Assembly (NCBI GenBank): GCA_021372245.1
Contig: JAJFUV010000276.1
Location: 1 to 35,557 of the forward strand
Length of the DNA: 35,557 bases
Source: Terriglobales bacterium
GTDB taxonomy: Bacteria; Acidobacteriota; Terriglobia; Bryobacterales; Bryobacteraceae
Direction: 5' to 3'
In this document: positions 16,621-25,705 of the stretch, in pieces
Layout of the letters: each line of letters opens with the position of its first letter
Numbering within the stretch: the stretch's first letter is position 1
Notes under the pieces: generated by a model
The model's input: the letters and a program-made list of their open reading frames with translations, nothing else
What the model was told of the DNA's origin: nothing
The model's database searches: none
Position numbers and translations under genes: made by a program

Positions 16621-18684
16621 TTAACGCTGCTTGATGCCGGACTCGTGGGCTTCTTTCGCCAGGCGAACCTTGGCGCCTTCAAGCTTCTTGGTCACTTTGG
16701 CGATTTCGTTGTGGTCCATGTCGCTCGGAGCGCTCGATTCCCAGGCCTTGACGGAATTCTGCCACTGGGCAATGGCTTCCTTCAGCTTGCCCTGCTTGGA
16801 ATAGACGTCGCCCAGGTGGTCGTGAATCGCAGGATCGTGAACCACCTTCTCCAGCGCGCGGAGCAGGTAGGTTTCCGCGTCCGCCAGCTTGCCCATGCGG
16901 AAGTAGACCCACCCCATGCTGTCCAGAAAAGCGCCGTTCTGCGGTTCCAGGTCGAGGGCCTTGGCGATCAGGCTATAGGCTTCCTGCAGCCTTACGTTCC
17001 GGTCCGCCAGCATGTAACCCAGATAGTTCAATGCCGAGGCGTTCTTGGGATTGAGGCCGATTACTTTCTTGAACTCGGCTTCGCTCTCGGCAAACTTCTT
17101 CATGCGCTCCAGCATCGCCCCGCGCATGAAAGTCACGCTTTCCTTCTCTTCGTTCGTTTTGGAGAACTTCTCGGCGGAGTCCAAAGCCTTGGCCATCTCG
17201 CCGTAGTTCTTGGCCTTGTCCCACACCTGCGCCAGGGCCATGTAAGTGTCCCGGTCGTCCTTGCCCGTGAGCAGGGTCTTGAGTTCGGCAGCGGCTTTCT
17301 CAACCTTGCCCGAATCGGCAAGTACCGAGGCGCGGATGAGAGTCACCATGCGGTCCTGCGGATACTTCACGTGAGCGGCTTCGGCTTCCTGCTCGGCCTT
17401 GGCATACATCTTGGCGAGGCGGTAGGTTTCGATCACCTGGGCAGCCGACCGGGCGCCCTGATCCGGGTCCAGTTGCCCGATGGCACGGAAGCTCTCGGCG
17501 GCCTTCTCGGGTTGGTCGGCCGATCGGTAGAGCAGCCCCAGGCGTTCGAGGAAGATCACGCGGTTGCTGCGCTCAGGCGGCTCATATTCCTTCCTGGCCG
17601 TCGCATCGAGAATGCCCTTCAGCTCCGTGATGGCCTCGGCCGTCTTGCCTTCGGCGTCCATCAGGTTTACATCGTTGTAGCGGATCTCGAGATTGTCGGG
17701 TTCCAGCTTGCGCGCCCGTTGTGAAGCCTCTCGAGCTTTGTCGAAATTCCGTTGCTGCCGGTAGAGCTGCGACAGGCGAAGTTGCACCTGGACGTCCTGC
17801 GGATCGGCCTTCGCCAGTTCCTGGTAGATCTTCAGCGACTCGTCCACCTGCTCGGACAGCATCAGGTTCTGCGCCAGGGCGCGGCGAATCTCGAAATTAT
17901 CGGGCGCCATCTTCAGCGCGCGCCTCAACGTCTCTGCCGCCAGCGGGTATTCGCGCATCTGCTCGTAAGTGGTGGCCAGCGCCGTGAGGGTGCGCAGCGT
18001 GGGATTCTTGTCCGTCACCCGCCGCAGCATCTCGCTGGCCGACTTGGTGTCGCCAAGATCCGAATACACCATGGCCAAGCCGGTCAGGGCGTCCTCGTTA
18101 TCCGGATCCAGTTCCAGGACCTTCTTGTAGGCTTTCTCGCTAGCGAGCGAATTCTGGCCGATCTTTTGAAGGCGGCCCAGCATCAGCCAGCAATCCAGAT
18201 CTTTGGGGTCCTTTTCGCCGATCTTCTCGAACTGCTCGATGGCCTGCTTGAGCATGTTCTGGTTGATGCTCTTGGTGCGCACATCGCCGATCATCCGCGT
18301 GTAGATGCGGCCCAGCAGGCGGCGTGCATCCACGTCGTCCGGGTCGCGTTTCAGACGATCCTGCGCTTCGGTGACCGCAAGTTGGATCTTGCCCGACTGC
18401 AAATAGAGGTCGGAAAGCTCGTCGCTGAGGAACCGCGTGCCGGGATCCGCCTTGATCGCTTCCTTGAGATGATCGATGGCCTTGTTGACGTACTCGCTGC
18501 GGTTGCCGAACGCGCCGGCCAACTCCGCGTAGAGGTGGCCCATGGCGTAGTTGTAATACGCATCGGCGCGCGAGTCGGTGGAGACGGCGGGCGCAGCCTG
18601 GGCGCTGGGATTTGAACACAGCGCCAGCGACAACGGAACCGCTGCCATTACATGGCGAAACCTAATCAAACGCAAGGGCTTCAT
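16621..18684 (-). CDS. Secreted tetratricopeptide-repeat protein
   Basis: TPR-rich protein of 687 residues. The ATG at 18684 is chosen over an upstream in-frame ATG because it gives a signal peptide (MKPLRLIRFRHVMAAVPLSL to SAQA) and has GCAGG just upstream. The remainder is a chain of 34-residue helical repeats; typical A.LNYLGYML, LDPDNEDALTGLAMVYSDLG and LDSMGWVYFRMGKL units recur from about residue 60 to 680. Repeats of this kind are scaffolds for protein-protein contacts. It lies downstream of two VWA proteins in the same direction but 165 bp away with its own -10-like box, so it is probably a separate unit. The role is unknown; envelope assembly is a guess from the neighbours. Confidence 0.88.
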   Translation of the reverse strand: MKPLRLIRFRHVMAAVPLSLALCSNPSAQAAPAVSTDSRADAYYNYAMGHLYAELAGAFGNRSEYVNKAIDHLKEAIKADPGTRFLSDELSDLYLQSGKIQLAVTEAQDRLKRDPDDVDARRLLGRIYTRMIGDVRTKSINQNMLKQAIEQFEKIGEKDPKDLDCWLMLGRLQKIGQNSLASEKAYKKVLELDPDNEDALTGLAMVYSDLGDTKSASEMLRRVTDKNPTLRTLTALATTYEQMREYPLAAETLRRALKMAPDNFEIRRALAQNLMLSEQVDESLKIYQELAKADPQDVQVQLRLSQLYRQQRNFDKAREASQRARKLEPDNLEIRYNDVNLMDAEGKTAEAITELKGILDATARKEYEPPERSNRVIFLERLGLLYRSADQPEKAAESFRAIGQLDPDQGARSAAQVIETYRLAKMYAKAEQEAEAAHVKYPQDRMVTLIRASVLADSGKVEKAAAELKTLLTGKDDRDTYMALAQVWDKAKNYGEMAKALDSAEKFSKTNEEKESVTFMRGAMLERMKKFAESEAEFKKVIGLNPKNASALNYLGYMLADRNVRLQEAYSLIAKALDLEPQNGAFLDSMGWVYFRMGKLADAETYLLRALEKVVHDPAIHDHLGDVYSKQGKLKEAIAQWQNSVKAWESSAPSDMDHNEIAKVTKKLEGAKVRLAKEAHESGIKQR

Positions 18685-18702
18685 GAAACCTGCTTTGTTT
18701 AC

Positions 18703-18824
18703 CGGAACCCGGAGCTCCCGTCCAAGGCCTTTCTGTCTAATAGTATACAGCCCATCCCCTGGCTCGTACCGCCGAATTACGGATTGCACTTTTCATTATC
18801 TTGGATGCACTTCGGAACCCGGAG
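18703..18824. repeat. 12-bp direct repeat flanking the TPR gene leader
   Basis: CGGAACCCGGAG occurs at 18703-18714 and again at 18813-18824, 110 bp apart, on either side of the candidate promoter of the TPR gene. The upstream copy is part of an inverted repeat with arms GGAACC and GGTTCC (18814-18829). They could be paired binding sites for one regulator; nothing else supports a function. Confidence 0.5.
18742..18747 (-). promoter_or_regulatory. Candidate -10 element of the TPR gene
   Basis: TATACT on the minus strand (5 of 6), about 58 bp before the ATG at 18684. No good -35 is present at 16-18 bases, so the call is weak. It lies between the two copies of CGGAACCCGGAG. Confidence 0.35.
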
Positions 18825-18840
18825 GTTCCCCCCTCCGTTT
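18814..18840 (-). terminator. Competing hairpins after the VWA gene, possible terminator or attenuator
   Basis: On the minus strand two stems share bases: CGGAGG pairing with CCTCCG around GGGGAA, and GGAACC pairing with GGTTCC closed by a TCCG loop (a UNCG-type tetraloop in RNA). Both begin within 40 bp of the VWA stop. There is no T-run after either, so intrinsic termination would be weak. Confidence 0.3.
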
Positions 18841-18849
18841 GCTATCCCC

Positions 18850-19818
18850 TCAGGACCCCTTCTTGAGCTGAGCCGGCGCGCGAGAGGCGGGCGCGGGCCG
18901 GGCTTCCGGCGTGGCGTAATAGCCGTTCCGGGTACGCGCAATGGGCCGGCCGGGACCGTCCACGCTCACGCGAATCTGGCGGAAAGAGCCGTCCAGCACC
19001 GCGTTCGTCGGAGAATATGCCAGCACGTACTGGTTGCGGATCTCATGCGCTACGCTCAACGCCAGCTTCTCGACGTCGACTAAGTCCTTTGGATAGTACA
19101 CCATCCCGCCCGACGCGGCGGCCAGGGCTTCTAAAGCGCGTCTGGCCTTTTTGGCCTCGCCACGGTCCTCTTCGTTCAGCAGCGCAATCGCGTAAACCAG
19201 GATTTCGCTCTCGCGAACCTTTTCGATCAGACGCTCGATGGTGATGGCCGACGTGTTGTCGTTGCCATCGGTGACCAGGAAGATGATCTTCTTGTCCTTC
19301 TTGGCCTTGGCCTTCATCTCATCGATCGACATGCTGATGGCATCGCGCATGGCGGTGCCCCCGCGCGAGTCGATGCGCGTGAGTCCTTCCTCCATCTTCT
19401 TGATGTCATTGGTGAACGGTACGTCCAGGTAGGCGTCGTCGTTGAAGTTGACGATAAAAACTTCGTCCTGCGGATTGGAGGCCTTCACCAGGCCCAGGGA
19501 AGCGGACTCCACTTTCTGCCGCTTGGGGCGCATGCTGCCGCTGTTGTCCACGATGATGCCCATCGATACCGGGATGTCTTCGCGGCGGAACAGCCGGAGA
19601 GTCTGCTGCGCGCCGTTCTCGTAAACCTTGAAGGCCTCCCGTGGCAGCGTCGTCACCAAGTGTCCGCTCTTATCGATCACGGTGGCATGCAACACAACCA
19701 GGCGGGTCTCCGACCGGAAGATCGGCACGTCGTCGGGTGCGGGAGGGTTCTGAGAAGCAGCGGGGAGAGCCAAAACCAGTATCGCAGCCGCGGCAAACCA
19801 TCTAATGTAAGGGAGCAT
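18850..19818 (-). CDS. Secreted VWA-domain protein of the acidobacterial VWFA-related type (second gene of pair)
   Basis: Secreted protein of 322 residues with a signal peptide (1-22, ending PAASQ) and one von Willebrand factor A domain (about 80-270). The metal-ion-dependent adhesion site reads DNSGS, with the later Asp in VTDGNDNTS. The preceding strand segment (SETRLVVLHATVIDKSGHLV) and the NQYVLAYSPTN block near the C-terminus identify the VWFA-related domain common in Acidobacteria. The ATG overlaps the end of the upstream VWA gene by 17 bp and has AGGA 4-5 bases before it, so the pair is one operon. It probably binds a protein ligand at the cell surface; the partner is unknown. Confidence 0.92.
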   Translation of the reverse strand: MLPYIRWFAAAAILVLALPAASQNPPAPDDVPIFRSETRLVVLHATVIDKSGHLVTTLPREAFKVYENGAQQTLRLFRREDIPVSMGIIVDNSGSMRPKRQKVESASLGLVKASNPQDEVFIVNFNDDAYLDVPFTNDIKKMEEGLTRIDSRGGTAMRDAISMSIDEMKAKAKKDKKIIFLVTDGNDNTSAITIERLIEKVRESEILVYAIALLNEEDRGEAKKARRALEALAAASGGMVYYPKDLVDVEKLALSVAHEIRNQYVLAYSPTNAVLDGSFRQIRVSVDGPGRPIARTRNGYYATPEARPAPASRAPAQLKKGS

Positions 19819-20803
19819 AGTATCCTAACCGCCAAAAGGCGCGCAGCGGGGGCAAGCCCCTCGGCTGCACTACCTTCACTGTAACGCGGCGGTACTTTCC
19901 GTCGCGCTGCGAGTTGGTCGGCGTGTAGCCAAGCACGTACTGATTCCGCAACTCGATGCCGACCTTGGCGGCAATGTCCGGCAGTTCATTGACGTTCTCG
20001 ACCGGAAAGTGGCGGCCGCCGGTCTGTTCGGCCAATTCCGTCATGAGCCCGGGACCGGAGAGTTCTTCCGCCGTGCGGCTCCGGCCGCCCATGCTCTCGA
20101 AGATCCCGATGGCGTAAATTTGCACGTCCGCCTCACGCACCAGGTTCTTGATCTCGCTCTGCGTATAGCGGCTGCTGTTGTCTCCGCCGTCGCTGATGAC
20201 AAGGATGGCTTTGCGCGGGTTGTGGGCCTTCTTCATCTCGTTCATGGAAAGGTAGATCGCATCCAGCAGCGCCGTGCGGCCCTTCGATTGTGTAAAAGTA
20301 AGCCGGTTCTGTATTTCTTCGGTGCTGTGCGTGAATCCGGAGGTGAGCACCGGCCGGTCATTGAACTGCACCAGGAAAAACTCGTCTTCCGGATTCGCCA
20401 GTTTGAAGAACTGGGCGGCGGCTTGCCTGGATTTTAGCAGCTTGGCGCCCATGCTGCCGCTGCAATCGAAGACCAGGCCGATCGAGAGCGGGGCATCTTC
20501 GCTGGCGAAGTGGGTCAGTTCCTGTTCGATCTTGTCCTCGAATACTCGGAAGTGCTCACGCTCGAGACCCGTGACAAAACGGTTCAGCGGGTCGGTGACG
20601 GTCACGGGAATCAGCACGAGGGTAGTATCCACCCGGATGTTGGGCCGGGTTAGGCGGGTTTCGCCGGGGTCGGCCGCCTTGGTGCGCGGTTCGATGGCCA
20701 CCTTAGGTTGGGGTTGAAGCTGCCCTTTGTCCGCGGCCGCCAGCAGCAGGGCCGCGCAGGCATAGAGAATGAACCGTCGCATCGGAGTCGCGCCCGTCCC
20801 CAT
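19802..20803 (-). CDS. Secreted VWA-domain protein of the acidobacterial VWFA-related type (first gene of pair)
   Basis: Secreted protein of 333 residues, paralogous to the next gene. A signal segment (MRRFILYACAALLLAAA) starts at residue 8; the upstream ATG is kept because GAGG lies about 6 bases before it, but ATG at 20782 is possible. The VWA metal site is DCSGS, with SDGGDNSS further on, and the C-terminal block NQYVLGYTPTNSQRDGKYR matches the sister protein closely. It is divergent from kdsB with 43 bp between the start codons. Function unknown beyond adhesion-type ligand binding. Confidence 0.92.
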   Translation of the reverse strand: MGTGATPMRRFILYACAALLLAAADKGQLQPQPKVAIEPRTKAADPGETRLTRPNIRVDTTLVLIPVTVTDPLNRFVTGLEREHFRVFEDKIEQELTHFASEDAPLSIGLVFDCSGSMGAKLLKSRQAAAQFFKLANPEDEFFLVQFNDRPVLTSGFTHSTEEIQNRLTFTQSKGRTALLDAIYLSMNEMKKAHNPRKAILVISDGGDNSSRYTQSEIKNLVREADVQIYAIGIFESMGGRSRTAEELSGPGLMTELAEQTGGRHFPVENVNELPDIAAKVGIELRNQYVLGYTPTNSQRDGKYRRVTVKVVQPRGLPPLRAFWRLGYYAPLH

Positions 20804-20826
20804 GTCCCCTCGCGCCTTTCATTCAA

Positions 20827-20834
20827 ATTATAAC
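20827..20834. promoter_or_regulatory. Shared, symmetric -10 region between the VWA genes and kdsB
   Basis: The minus strand reads TATAAT (20832-20827, perfect) for the VWA operon. The plus strand reads TATAAC (20829-20834, 5 of 6) for kdsB. They overlap through the palindrome TTATAA. Neither has a strong -35. The VWA leader would be about 17 bases with a ribosome site; kdsB would be almost leaderless. Confidence 0.5.
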
Positions 20835-20846
20835 ACCCGGCTTTTT

Positions 20847-21605
20847 ATGGTAAGATCGATTGTGCCGCGCCGAATTCTGGGCGTCATTCCCGCCCGGTTC
20901 TCTTCCACCCGTTTCCCCGGAAAAGCACTCGCCATGATTGCTGGAAAGCCGATGGTCCAGCATGTCTACGAGCGAGCGTGCCAGGCGCAGTATCTCTCCG
21001 AAGTGATCATCGCCACCGACGACGAGCGCATCTTCGGAGCCGCGCGCGATTACGGCTCCAAAGTCCGCATGACCCGTTCCGACCACCTCTCGGGCTCGGA
21101 TCGCGCCGCCGAGGTCGCCTCAAACGACCCGGCAGTTATCGTCGTCAATATTCAGGGCGACGAACCGTCGATCGACCCGGCGGCGATCGATGCCGCGGTC
21201 CTCGGCCTGATAAAGGAAGTGGACGCGCCCATGAGCACTTTGGCCAAGCGCATCGAAGATCCGCGCGAGATCGGCGATCCCAACACGGTCAAGGTGGTGA
21301 CGGACCTGCGCGGCTACGCGCTTTACTTCTCCCGCTGTCCGATTCCATTTCTGCGCGGGGATAAACCGCCTTACTTCAAGCACATCGGCCTGTACGCGTA
21401 CCGGCGGGAGTTTCTGCTGGGCTACTCGCAGATGCCGGTCGGCCCCCTCGAACGGGCCGAAAAGCTCGAGCAACTGCGGGCCCTCGAAAACGGCCACTCT
21501 ATCCGGGTGGTCGAAACTGAATACGAGTCTCTTGGCGTGGATACCCCGGAAGACCTGAAGCGATTGCTGCAGTTCTGGGACGCCAAGCGAGCGGAGCAAT
21601 CATAA
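20847..21605 (+). CDS. kdsB: 3-deoxy-manno-octulosonate cytidylyltransferase (CMP-Kdo synthetase)
   Basis: Cytoplasmic enzyme that makes CMP-Kdo from CTP and Kdo, the activation step before Kdo transfer to lipid A. At 252 residues it matches the usual length of about 250. The nucleotide-binding IPARFSSTRFPGK lies at the N-terminus, followed by IIATDDERI, SGSDRAAEV, VNIQGDEPSI and KHIGLYAYRREFL, all family landmarks. ATG at 20847 is chosen because an upstream in-frame ATG at 20769 would add an unrelated extension and run into the divergent VWA gene. It is followed after 6 bp by pyrG, whose product makes the CTP it needs, a common pairing. Confidence 0.94.
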   Translation: MVRSIVPRRILGVIPARFSSTRFPGKALAMIAGKPMVQHVYERACQAQYLSEVIIATDDERIFGAARDYGSKVRMTRSDHLSGSDRAAEVASNDPAVIVVNIQGDEPSIDPAAIDAAVLGLIKEVDAPMSTLAKRIEDPREIGDPNTVKVVTDLRGYALYFSRCPIPFLRGDKPPYFKHIGLYAYRREFLLGYSQMPVGPLERAEKLEQLRALENGHSIRVVETEYESLGVDTPEDLKRLLQFWDAKRAEQS

Positions 21606-21611
21606 CCGAGA

Positions 21612-23240
21612 ATGGCCAAGTTTATTTTTGTAACGGGCGGTGTAGTCAGTTCGTTGGGCAAGGGCATTTCGGCGTCTTCCATCGCCTGCATGCTCGAAAG
21701 CCGCGGCCTGCGCGTGACGCTGCAGAAATTTGATCCCTACTTGAACGTGGACCCGGGCACCATGAGCCCGTTCCAGCACGGCGAAGTCTTCGTAACCGAC
21801 GACGGGGCCGAAACCGACCTCGATCTCGGCCACTATGAGCGCTTCGCGCACGCCCGTCTCACGCAGGCCAACAACGTCACCAGCGGGCGCATCTACGAAC
21901 AGATCATCACGCGCGAGCGGCGCGGCGACTATCTGGGCAAGACCGTGCAGGTGATCCCGCACGTCACCAATGAAATCAAGGCCGCCATCCGCAAAGTGGC
22001 GGGAGACGTCGACGTTGTCTTCGTCGAAGTTGGCGGCACCGTGGGCGACATCGAGTCGCTGCCGTTTCTGGAAGCCATCCGCCAAATGCGCCACGAGGTC
22101 GGACGCGAGAACGCCATTTTCATCCACGTGACCCTCGTGCCATGGATTGCCGCGGCGCACGAGTTGAAGACCAAGCCCACGCAGCACAGCGTGAAGGAAC
22201 TGCGCGCCATCGGTATCCAGCCCGACATCCTGGTATGCCGCTCTGAGCGCTACCTGGCGAAGGAAGTGCGCGAGAAGATCGCGTTGTTCTGCGACGTAGA
22301 CGTCGACGCGGTGGTGACCGCCTGCGACGTCAAGAGCGTCTACGAAGTGCCGCTCACGTTGGCCGCACAAGGCGTCGACGAGATCGTCCTGCGCCTGCTC
22401 AGGCTGGAGGCGGGGCCGCGCGACCTCACGCGCTGGAGCGCCATGGTGGACCGGCTCAAGAATCCTTCCGGCTCGGTGGACATCGGCCTGGTCGGCAAGT
22501 ACGTCGAATACGAGGATTCCTACAAGAGCCTGAACGAAGCCTTGCTGCACGGCGGGTTGGCGCACGATGTGCGCGTCAACATTCACTGGGTCGAAGCCGA
22601 GGATTTGAGCTGGCCGTCCTGCGCGGACCGCCTGCGGCAATACGACGCCATCCTGGTGCCGGGCGGCTTCGGCAAGCGCGGAGTGGAGGGCATGATTCAT
22701 GCCATCCGATACGCCCGCGAATACAAGGTCCCGTACTTCGGAATCTGCCTGGGCATGCAGACCGCCGTCATCGAATACGCGCGCAACGTCTGCGGTCTTG
22801 CCGACGCGGATTCGACCGAGTTCGAGCCCGCCACGCCGCATCGCGTGATTTACAAACTGCGCGAGTTGAAAGGCGTGGACGAGTTGGGCGGCACCATGCG
22901 CCTGGGAGCGTATCCGTGCGTGCTCGCCGACGGTTCCTTCGCGCGCGCCGCGTACGGGACGCCGGAAATCAGCGAGCGCCATCGCCATCGATACGAGTTC
23001 AACCGCGAGTACGAGAAGATCCTCACCGGCAACGGCATGCGCATCGCCGGCCGCACGCCCGACGGCGTCTACGTCGAAATCTGCGAGATCCCGGACCACC
23101 CGTGGTTCCTGGGCTGCCAGTTCCATCCCGAGTTCAAATCCAAGCCGCTCGAGCCGCACCCGCTGTTCCGCGCCTTCATCGGGGCCGCCGTCGAGCAGCG
23201 CAAGGTAAGATTGAACGCCGAATGCGCGGCCACCGCCTGA
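21612..23240 (+). CDS. pyrG: CTP synthase (glutamine-hydrolysing)
   Basis: Cytoplasmic enzyme converting UTP, ATP and glutamine to CTP. The 542 residues match the family length. The amidoligase domain begins [18 protein letters not shown] with the P-loop-like [10 protein letters not shown], then [21 protein letters not shown]. The glutamine amidotransferase half has the nucleophile Cys in FGICLGMQ and the His-Glu pair in CQFHPEF. All catalytic elements are present. It lies 6 bp after kdsB and its 3' end overlaps the GH33 gene by 19 bp. Confidence 0.97.
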   Translation: MAKFIFVTGGVVSSLGKGISASSIACMLESRGLRVTLQKFDPYLNVDPGTMSPFQHGEVFVTDDGAETDLDLGHYERFAHARLTQANNVTSGRIYEQIITRERRGDYLGKTVQVIPHVTNEIKAAIRKVAGDVDVVFVEVGGTVGDIESLPFLEAIRQMRHEVGRENAIFIHVTLVPWIAAAHELKTKPTQHSVKELRAIGIQPDILVCRSERYLAKEVREKIALFCDVDVDAVVTACDVKSVYEVPLTLAAQGVDEIVLRLLRLEAGPRDLTRWSAMVDRLKNPSGSVDIGLVGKYVEYEDSYKSLNEALLHGGLAHDVRVNIHWVEAEDLSWPSCADRLRQYDAILVPGGFGKRGVEGMIHAIRYAREYKVPYFGICLGMQTAVIEYARNVCGLADADSTEFEPATPHRVIYKLRELKGVDELGGTMRLGAYPCVLADGSFARAAYGTPEISERHRHRYEFNREYEKILTGNGMRIAGRTPDGVYVEICEIPDHPWFLGCQFHPEFKSKPLEPHPLFRAFIGAAVEQRKVRLNAECAATA

Positions 23241-24361
23241 TCCTCGTTTTAGCTCTACTCGCGATAGCCGCAGCCCGTTCGGTTGCCGCATCTCCGTTCT
23301 TCATAGAACTGGACCTTTACAAATCCGGCAGCTACGGCTACCACACGTACCGCATCCCTGCGCTCGTCACGACCGCCAAGGGCACGCTGCTTGCTTTCGC
23401 CGAAGGCCGCAAGGAGTCGCGATCGGATTCCGGCAACATCGACGTTGTCCTGCGCCGCAGCCGGGACGGCGGCAGGACCTGGTCGGATCCTCAGGTGGTA
23501 GCCGACAACGGAAATGACACCATCGGTAATCCAACGCCGGTGGTCCTTCGTAAATCTGGAACGATTCTTCTGTTGTTGACCGCCAATCCGGCGAAAGCCG
23601 GCGAGGCTCAATTCATGACTGGTGCGCCGGGAGGCACGCGCACGGTGTGGATCACCTCCAGCAGGGACGATGGGAAAACCTGGGCGCCGTTGCGCGAAAT
23701 AACCGCGATGGCTAAGAGGTCCGAGTGGGGTTGGTACGCTACGGGCCCGGGCAACGGCATCCAACTCAAGGACGGGCGCATCGTGGTCCCCTGCGATCAC
23801 ACCGTAAAGCCTTCCAGGACACTCCACTCACACGTCATTTTCAGCGACGACGGCGGCGCCACCTGGCGTATTGGCGGCAGCGCCGGCGCGAACACCGACG
23901 AGTCCGCCGTCATCGAGCGTGCCGACGGCTCACTGTTGCTCAACATGCGCGCCGATCACAACGACCAGGGCATTGCCCAGAAGCGCCGCGCCTTGGCCGT
24001 GAGCCGGGACCGCGGCGAGACATGGTCCGGCCTCACCTGGGACGAAACGCTTGTTGAACCCGTCTGCCAGGCGAGCCTGGTGCGTTACGATGTGCGCCGC
24101 AGGATGGTGCTGTTCTCCAATCCCGCCCACGATGTGAAGCGGATGCGGATGACCGTCCGGCTAGGCTACGACGATGCCGTCACCTGGCCCGTCGCCCGCG
24201 TAGTATACGAGGGGCCGGCATCCTATTCATCGCTCACGGTCCTCAAAGACCGCACCGTCGGCCTGCTCTACGAACGCGGCTTCCAGAATTTCCGCGAGAT
24301 GCTCACCTTCGCCCGCTTCAACATCGAATGGCTGCGTTCCGGCGAGAAGCCCAGCCGGTAA
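23222..24361 (+). CDS. Secreted GH33-type sialidase (BNR/Asp-box beta-propeller)
   Basis: Six-bladed propeller glycosidase of 379 residues with a Sec signal ([20 protein letters not shown], ending VAA). The RIP motif is YRIP at 43-46, holding the first Arg of the substrate-carboxylate triad. Four Asp boxes are visible ([32 protein letters not shown]). The catalytic Tyr is probably the one in [10 protein letters not shown], with a further Arg in LLYERG. Family GH33 acts on 2-keto-3-deoxy sugar acids: sialic acid, but also Kdo and KDN in some members. The start ATG lies 19 bp inside pyrG, with no good ribosome site, so coupling is likely. The Kdo gene next to it makes a Kdo-type substrate worth considering, though this is inference. 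Confidence 0.88.
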   Translation: MRGHRLILVLALLAIAAARSVAASPFFIELDLYKSGSYGYHTYRIPALVTTAKGTLLAFAEGRKESRSDSGNIDVVLRRSRDGGRTWSDPQVVADNGNDTIGNPTPVVLRKSGTILLLLTANPAKAGEAQFMTGAPGGTRTVWITSSRDDGKTWAPLREITAMAKRSEWGWYATGPGNGIQLKDGRIVVPCDHTVKPSRTLHSHVIFSDDGGATWRIGGSAGANTDESAVIERADGSLLLNMRADHNDQGIAQKRRALAVSRDRGETWSGLTWDETLVEPVCQASLVRYDVRRRMVLFSNPAHDVKRMRMTVRLGYDDAVTWPVARVVYEGPASYSSLTVLKDRTVGLLYERGFQNFREMLTFARFNIEWLRSGEKPSR

Positions 24362-24373
24362 CGTGGCCGCGGT

Positions 24374-25705
24374 TCACGCGGGCAACCGCAGTAACGCCAC
24401 GCAGCCGGGTCCCGGGTGCCGGTTCTCCAGCGTAAGCGTGCCGCCGTGCGCTTCCGCGATCTGCCGGCTCAACACCAGTCCGATGCCCGAACCGCCCGGT
24501 TTGGTGGTAAAGAACGGCACGAAGAGATTGGCGGTGTTGGCAAGCCCCGGTCCCTCGTCGCGCACAGCCACCTCGATGTGCGTGCCGTCTTTGCGCCACC
24601 CGATCTCCACCGCGCCGCCGGTGGTGAGCGCCGCGTCCACGGCGTTGCGCACGAGGTTGATGAGCAGTTGATCGAGTTGGTCGCCGTCGCCCTCGATGGC
24701 TACGCCGGCTCCCGGGGCCACGCGCACCGGCAGCCGCGTCTCGAGCGCCGCGACGCGATTGATCCATTCGGCCACATCCACCGGCCGCCGTTTCGGCGAT
24801 GGAAGCTTGGCGAGCCTCGAATAGGCTTCCAGGAACCGGCTGAGAGCCTCGGCGCGTCCCGCGATCACGGTCAGGCCGCGCCCGGCATCCTCTTTCCAAT
24901 CGGGCGGGAGCACTTCACGACCCAGCAGCGCTTTCAGGCTGCCGGCGATGGACTTAATGGGCGCAAACGAGTTGTTCAACTCGTGCCCCAGCACGCGCAC
25001 CAGCCGCTTCCAGGCTTCGAGCTCCTCTTCCCGCAGCGTGCGCGTAAGATCCTGAACCACCAGCAGACGATGCCGCAGCCCGCGCTCGCGGAATGCGCTG
25101 GATCTTATACTCCACCGGCCCACCTCGCCTCCAAAGGCCTTGGAGATGGTGCGCGGCGGGCCTTCTTCCAGGCATTCGGCCAGTCCTATTTCACCGGCGT
25201 GGCGGCCGAGAAGACGCTCCGCCGGGCGCCCCAGAAGCCGCTCGCCCGCGCGGTTGATTAAGCGCAGCCGGTCGTCGGAATCGAATGTGAAGATGGCGAC
25301 GTCTATTTCGGCCATGACCGTACGCAATAGCGCCGTAGCTTCCAACGCGCCGAGCCGCTGTTCACGCAGCGTTTCCGACAGTGCGTTGGCCTCGCGCATC
25401 GCCTCCCCCAGCGCGTCGTCGGGCCGTCCTCCCCGTCCGCGGAAAGAGAAATCCTCCTCCCGCAGCGTCGCAAGGAGGTTGGACAGCGTTCTCAACGGAT
25501 GCACGACACGCGCGCGCACGGCCAGTGCAAATGCCCACCACAGGGCAAGCACCAGGACGGCGAGCAGCCAGCGGAGTTTCGGATCGAGGCCGCTGGTCCA
25601 CAGCAGCACCACCGCCAGCGCCACCGCGGGCAGTCCTCCCGCAAGTGTCAACAGGGTGAGACGGGTTTCGTACTTCAGCCTGGGGTAGAGGCGTGGACCA
25701 CTCAT
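24374..25705 (-). CDS. NtrY-like membrane sensor histidine kinase
   Basis: Sensor kinase of 443 residues. Two membrane helices (about 17-36 and 44-63) are followed by a HAMP-like linker, a PAS domain (about 125-215), the dimerisation box with phospho-acceptor His241 in LGHELNNSFAPIKS, and an ATPase domain with an N box (LINLVRNAVDAA), a G1 box (DEGPGL) and a G2 box (GSGIGLVL). There is almost no periplasmic sensing domain between the two helices, so the signal may come from the membrane or from the PAS pocket. Its ATG overlaps the regulator stop by 4 bp. It is the partner of the sigma-54 regulator and the last gene of the efflux operon. Confidence 0.93.
   Translation of the reverse strand: MSGPRLYPRLKYETRLTLLTLAGGLPAVALAVVLLWTSGLDPKLRWLLAVLVLALWWAFALAVRARVVHPLRTLSNLLATLREEDFSFRGRGGRPDDALGEAMREANALSETLREQRLGALEATALLRTVMAEIDVAIFTFDSDDRLRLINRAGERLLGRPAERLLGRHAGEIGLAECLEEGPPRTISKAFGGEVGRWSIRSSAFRERGLRHRLLVVQDLTRTLREEELEAWKRLVRVLGHELNNSFAPIKSIAGSLKALLGREVLPPDWKEDAGRGLTVIAGRAEALSRFLEAYSRLAKLPSPKRRPVDVAEWINRVAALETRLPVRVAPGAGVAIEGDGDQLDQLLINLVRNAVDAALTTGGAVEIGWRKDGTHIEVAVRDEGPGLANTANLFVPFFTTKPGGSGIGLVLSRQIAEAHGGTLTLENRHPGPGCVALLRLPA

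Noticed and set aside
20769..20846. N-terminal extension of kdsB from an upstream ATG
   Set aside because: The extra 26 residues match nothing in the family and overlap the start of the divergent VWA gene.
21600..23291. 563-codon open frame on the minus strand opposite pyrG
   Set aside because: Antisense to a textbook CTP synthase; composition is unlike a real protein and it has no motif.
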